Shown piece by piece: positions 20,364-22,484 of a DNA stretch of 22,484 bases. This DNA comes from Silene noctiflora (Eukaryota > Streptophyta > Magnoliopsida > Caryophyllales > Caryophyllaceae). Position numbers and translations under genes: made by a program. The stretch's first letter is position 1; the number at the start of each line of letters is the position of its first letter. The stretch lies in the NCBI GenBank assembly GCA_009801015.1, contig VHZZ01000001.1, positions 1,264,248-1,286,731 on the forward strand. The letters are read 5' to 3'. The notes below the pieces were generated by a model. It was not told the DNA's origin. It ran no database searches and saw only the letters and a program-made list of their open reading frames with translations.

Positions 20364-20382
20364 TTTTTTTTTTTTTTTTTTT
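20364..20382. repeat. Poly-T run (19 T)
   Basis: An uninterrupted run of 19 T. It could be the reversed tail of an old retroposon or a simple microsatellite; no associated element was recognised. Confidence 0.8.
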
Positions 20383-20612
20383 GCTTTGACCTATTTCAAT
20401 CTATTATACTTGACTCTATAATAACATAGGTGACATCCTCCCACAGATATAGCTAATCAGTTTAATCGGATATCAAAACACCCTACGAGTATCATTATAA
20501 AATTCACATTTAACCCAATCATCTCCATTGTTCACAATTTACAAAAACAAAGAAAATTTTTAAGAACTTTGTTCTTAAAAATTATTACTCATATGTTTAG
20601 TGAGTTAGGTGT

Positions 20613-20639
20613 GGGTGTGGGTGTGGGTGTGGGTGTGGG
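20613..20639 (+). repeat. (GGGTGT)n array, potential G-quadruplex
   Basis: Five GGG runs (20613, 20619, 20625, 20631, 20637) are each separated by TGT, followed by GTGTGT. This satisfies the G3-N3 x4 rule for a plus-strand G-quadruplex. It is a hexamer microsatellite in gene-free DNA, and its unit differs from the plant telomere repeat TTTAGGG. Confidence 0.85.
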
Positions 20640-21196
20640 TGTGTGTAGAGTATTCCAGATCTTAAAGGAGAGTTTCTTTTTTGTCTAATGTTAGAAAAGG
20701 GTTGTGTGACTGAATTAGTAAGGCTCGGTAAATTGTAACATAGTGTGAGACGATATTACAAGGTAAGTCGATTTATTTTGATAAGAAACCTATTTATATA
20801 ATGCAGTAAATGAGTGATCGTTTAATAAAATTGGATTGGATCGTCTTAGTGTCAGACTGCCGCACACAATAACTTTTCCTTGTTATATGAACATTTTTAG
20901 TAAATATAAGCAAATTTAAGTTTGTAACGCAACTTCTTATTTTATTTTTTTTATTAACCGAGTCTTCTAACAATCTGTAATGCACAAATTTTATTGTACT
21001 ACCATTTTACATATGTTAAAAATGGCGCAATGGGTAATTAAATGTGTACTAATTTTATTGTAACATTTGATCATACTAGTGAACACAATATATGATAGCT
21101 ATGTATAGTTAATAATTTGAAATTATTTACTCCGTAAATCATTAATCTATATATCTTTGTTATTATTAACAATATGCATCTAAACTCTAAAAATAG

Positions 21197-21225
21197 ACTC
21201 GTGAATTTCACGAGTTTCAACCTAG
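21197..21225 (+). mobile_element. Helitron 3' terminus; 5' end uncertain
   Basis: The hairpin ACTCGTGA-ATT-TCACGAGT has an 8-bp stem (21197-21204 with 21208-21215) and is followed by TTCAAC and CTAG (21222-21225), with T next. It has the same architecture as the other Helitron 3' ends here with a different stem sequence, so it belongs to a different family. Candidate 5' ends upstream are TCTCTAATACAGAAGCC near 19969 (not preceded by A) and A|TCTATTATACTTGAC at 20399-20400. The second fits the A/T insertion rule better and would make an element of about 826 bp that spans the G-rich array. Confidence 0.55.
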
Positions 21226-21279
21226 TTTTTTTCAATAACATTTATCTAGGAAAATCACCCCAAATCTACTATTTAAGCT

Positions 21280-21550
21280 CTGTTTGGCAAAGCTAACTGA
21301 AAAAGTAGCTGAAAACTGAAAAACTAACTGAAACTTGAAAAGCTAACTGATAAGGTAGCTGATTATATAAAAAAATGTTTGGCAAACTAAGTGAAAAAGT
21401 AACTGATTTTGATGAAGTTACGTAAAAAGGATATGATAATTATTTAGTAATATAGATTTAAGAGATAAAAAAGAAAAATTAAATCAAATCAGACCTGAAA
21501 TCTCAAATGCTATTCTAGGTAGCATTTCATTTCAGGTATTTGCCAAACAG
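21280..21550. mobile_element. hAT-like MITE with perfect 12-bp terminal inverted repeat
   Basis: The left end CTGTTTGGCAAA (21280-21291) is matched exactly by TTTGCCAAACAG (21539-21550). GTTTGGCAAA near the ends is frequent in plant hAT MITEs. The left part has degenerate repeats of AACTGAAAA and AGCTAACTGA; the right part holds the hairpin AAATGCTA-TTCTAGG-TAGCATTT. At 271 bp there is no coding capacity. I found no clean 8-bp target duplication. Confidence 0.6.
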
Positions 21551-21642
21551 TTACAAAAAAATAGGGTACATAAAATTTTGGTCAAGTAAGCTACTTTGAC
21601 CGAACTGCAATACATTTTACCCATTTCCAACCGGCATTGCAA

Positions 21643-21976
21643 TCCCCTATATATTAAAAGATTAACACATGTCAAAATTCTCCCGCTTAAATTTCCCGCC
21701 TAAGTGATATTCTATGGACAATATTTATTTCTTAATTAATTAGCGTTCACTATCTATATTTACTATTAAACTACATTTATCTCCTAATTAATTTTATAAC
21801 ATCAATTATTATTTAACTTTTACATAAATAAGGCTAATAAAATATCTCATTGGAATTAGATATGCAAATTTTCTACTCTTTTCAAAACGGAGGTAAACTA
21901 CATTAGTTTAATTAATTGTCAAATTCTCTAATATCTGTATCTGAAATACCGTGCATTTGCACGGATACTACAGTAG
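21643..21976 (+). mobile_element. Small non-autonomous Helitron (about 334 bp)
   Basis: The 5' end TCCCCTATATATTAAAAG follows a host A (21642) and is a classic plant Helitron start. The 3' end has the perfect hairpin CCGTGCA-TT-TGCACGG (21949-21964), then ATACTACAGTAG and a host T. The last four bases read GTAG where CTAG or CTRR is usual, so the terminus is slightly changed or off by a few bases. The interior has no ORF and carries TCCCGC and TTTCCCGCC motifs close to the 5' end. Confidence 0.7.
21692..21700 (+). promoter_or_regulatory. E2F-type site inside the small Helitron
   Basis: TTTCCCGCC matches the E2F core TTTSSCGC. A second, weaker TCTCCCGC lies at 21679-21685 in the same orientation. 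Both are within 60 bp of the Helitron 5' end. No gene is visible next to it in this window, so a role in host regulation is not shown. Confidence 0.5.
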
Positions 21977-22484
21977 TTTTCTTATACATGCTTTAAGTAA
22001 TTATTCATCTGCTTGGTTGAATAGTATCAATAATATTAAATCATCACTATATTTTCTTTAAAATTTTTGTTTGCTCCTTCGTTTCTTGCCTTTGTCGAAA
22101 CAATTGTGTCTTCCGTTAGTGTATTAAATTAATTGATGTTTTCCAAAAGCCTGATTGGCTTCTTTAGACTGAAGGTTTCATTTTTTCTGCAACAATTTAA
22201 TGTATGGGTGAATTTAATGTATAGGTGAATTTAAGCAATAGTGGTTCTTATTTATTCTAAGTAGGTTTCCTGGAAGACGGTCTCTTGATAAGTTTATTAA
22301 GAGATTATTTTACAATTTTCATAAAAAGTGGTACTAATAATGTTTATATCAATATAAACAAACTTACTCATATATTTGAGAATGCCAAGTCAACCACCTT
22401 AAAAATTTAATTCCAAAAGCCGATTTCCTTAAGATTGTATTTATTTGGTGGAATGCATGGTTCCACAGAAATGACATTATTTTT
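21977..22484. other. Gene-free right end of the window
   Basis: AT-rich. It holds the 17-bp tandem duplication, a near-palindrome CTCTTGATAA-GT-TTATTAAGAG (22282-22303) within a GACGGTCTC-type context often seen in small plant repeats, and a 21-base stretch at about 22373-22393 shared in inverted orientation with 19996-20016. No coding exon is visible. Confidence 0.5.
22194..22227. repeat. 17-bp tandem duplication
   Basis: AATTTAATGTATGGGTG is followed directly by AATTTAATGTATAGGTG, with one difference, and a third start AATTTAA. Confidence 0.85.

Noticed and set aside
20742-20869. Possible 128-bp MITE with GTGTG..GAC ends
   Set aside because: The inverted ends (GTGTGAGAC and GTGTGCGGC) match only weakly, with no target duplication; not enough to call.

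Overview
The window is ordinary plant nuclear DNA. It contains intron-rich genes with GT-AG introns, AT-rich intergenic DNA, and many short non-autonomous transposons. The proteins are clearly plant type. The repeat style (Helitron ends, MITEs, motifs such as GTAAGAC/GTCTTAC) looks eudicot and reminds me of Caryophyllales/Amaranthaceae, but that taxonomic guess is weak. There is one ambiguous base (N at 15485), as expected in a draft assembly.

Gene content: two protein genes, both on the minus strand and head to tail. (1) Positions 360-549 hold the first coding exon of a VAMP72-type longin R-SNARE; the rest of that gene lies beyond the left edge. (2) Positions 2795-15102 hold a complete gene for the CTF18 subunit of the alternative clamp loader CTF18-RFC. 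I rebuilt it as 23 coding exons and 22 GT-AG introns, with consistent phases, 2976 nt, 991 codons plus stop. Walker A, Walker B, sensor 1 and sensor 2 motifs and the conserved C-terminal tail are all present, so the gene looks functional. Its promoter carries a perfect palindromic E2F site and a telo-box, which fits S-phase expression of a replication/cohesion factor.

Layout: 1-549, start of the VAMP72 gene, with a Helitron 3' end in its first intron; 550-1350, intergenic; 1351-2477, a Helitron with both ends; 2478-2794, CTF18 downstream region; 2795-15102, CTF18, with a SINE-like fragment in intron 12, a 61-bp tandem duplication in intron 9 and a Mutator-type MITE in intron 7; 15103-15244, CTF18 promoter; 15245-22484, gene-free DNA packed with Helitron ends, MITEs, a foldback element, an inverted pair of SINE-like copies, and a G-rich hexamer array.

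I found no tRNA, rRNA or CRISPR, no complete autonomous transposon, and no candidate for a new multi-gene system. The points most worth a second look are the cluster of five Helitron ends in 22 kb, a small Helitron carrying an E2F-type site, and two related Mutator-type MITEs, one of them inside CTF18.
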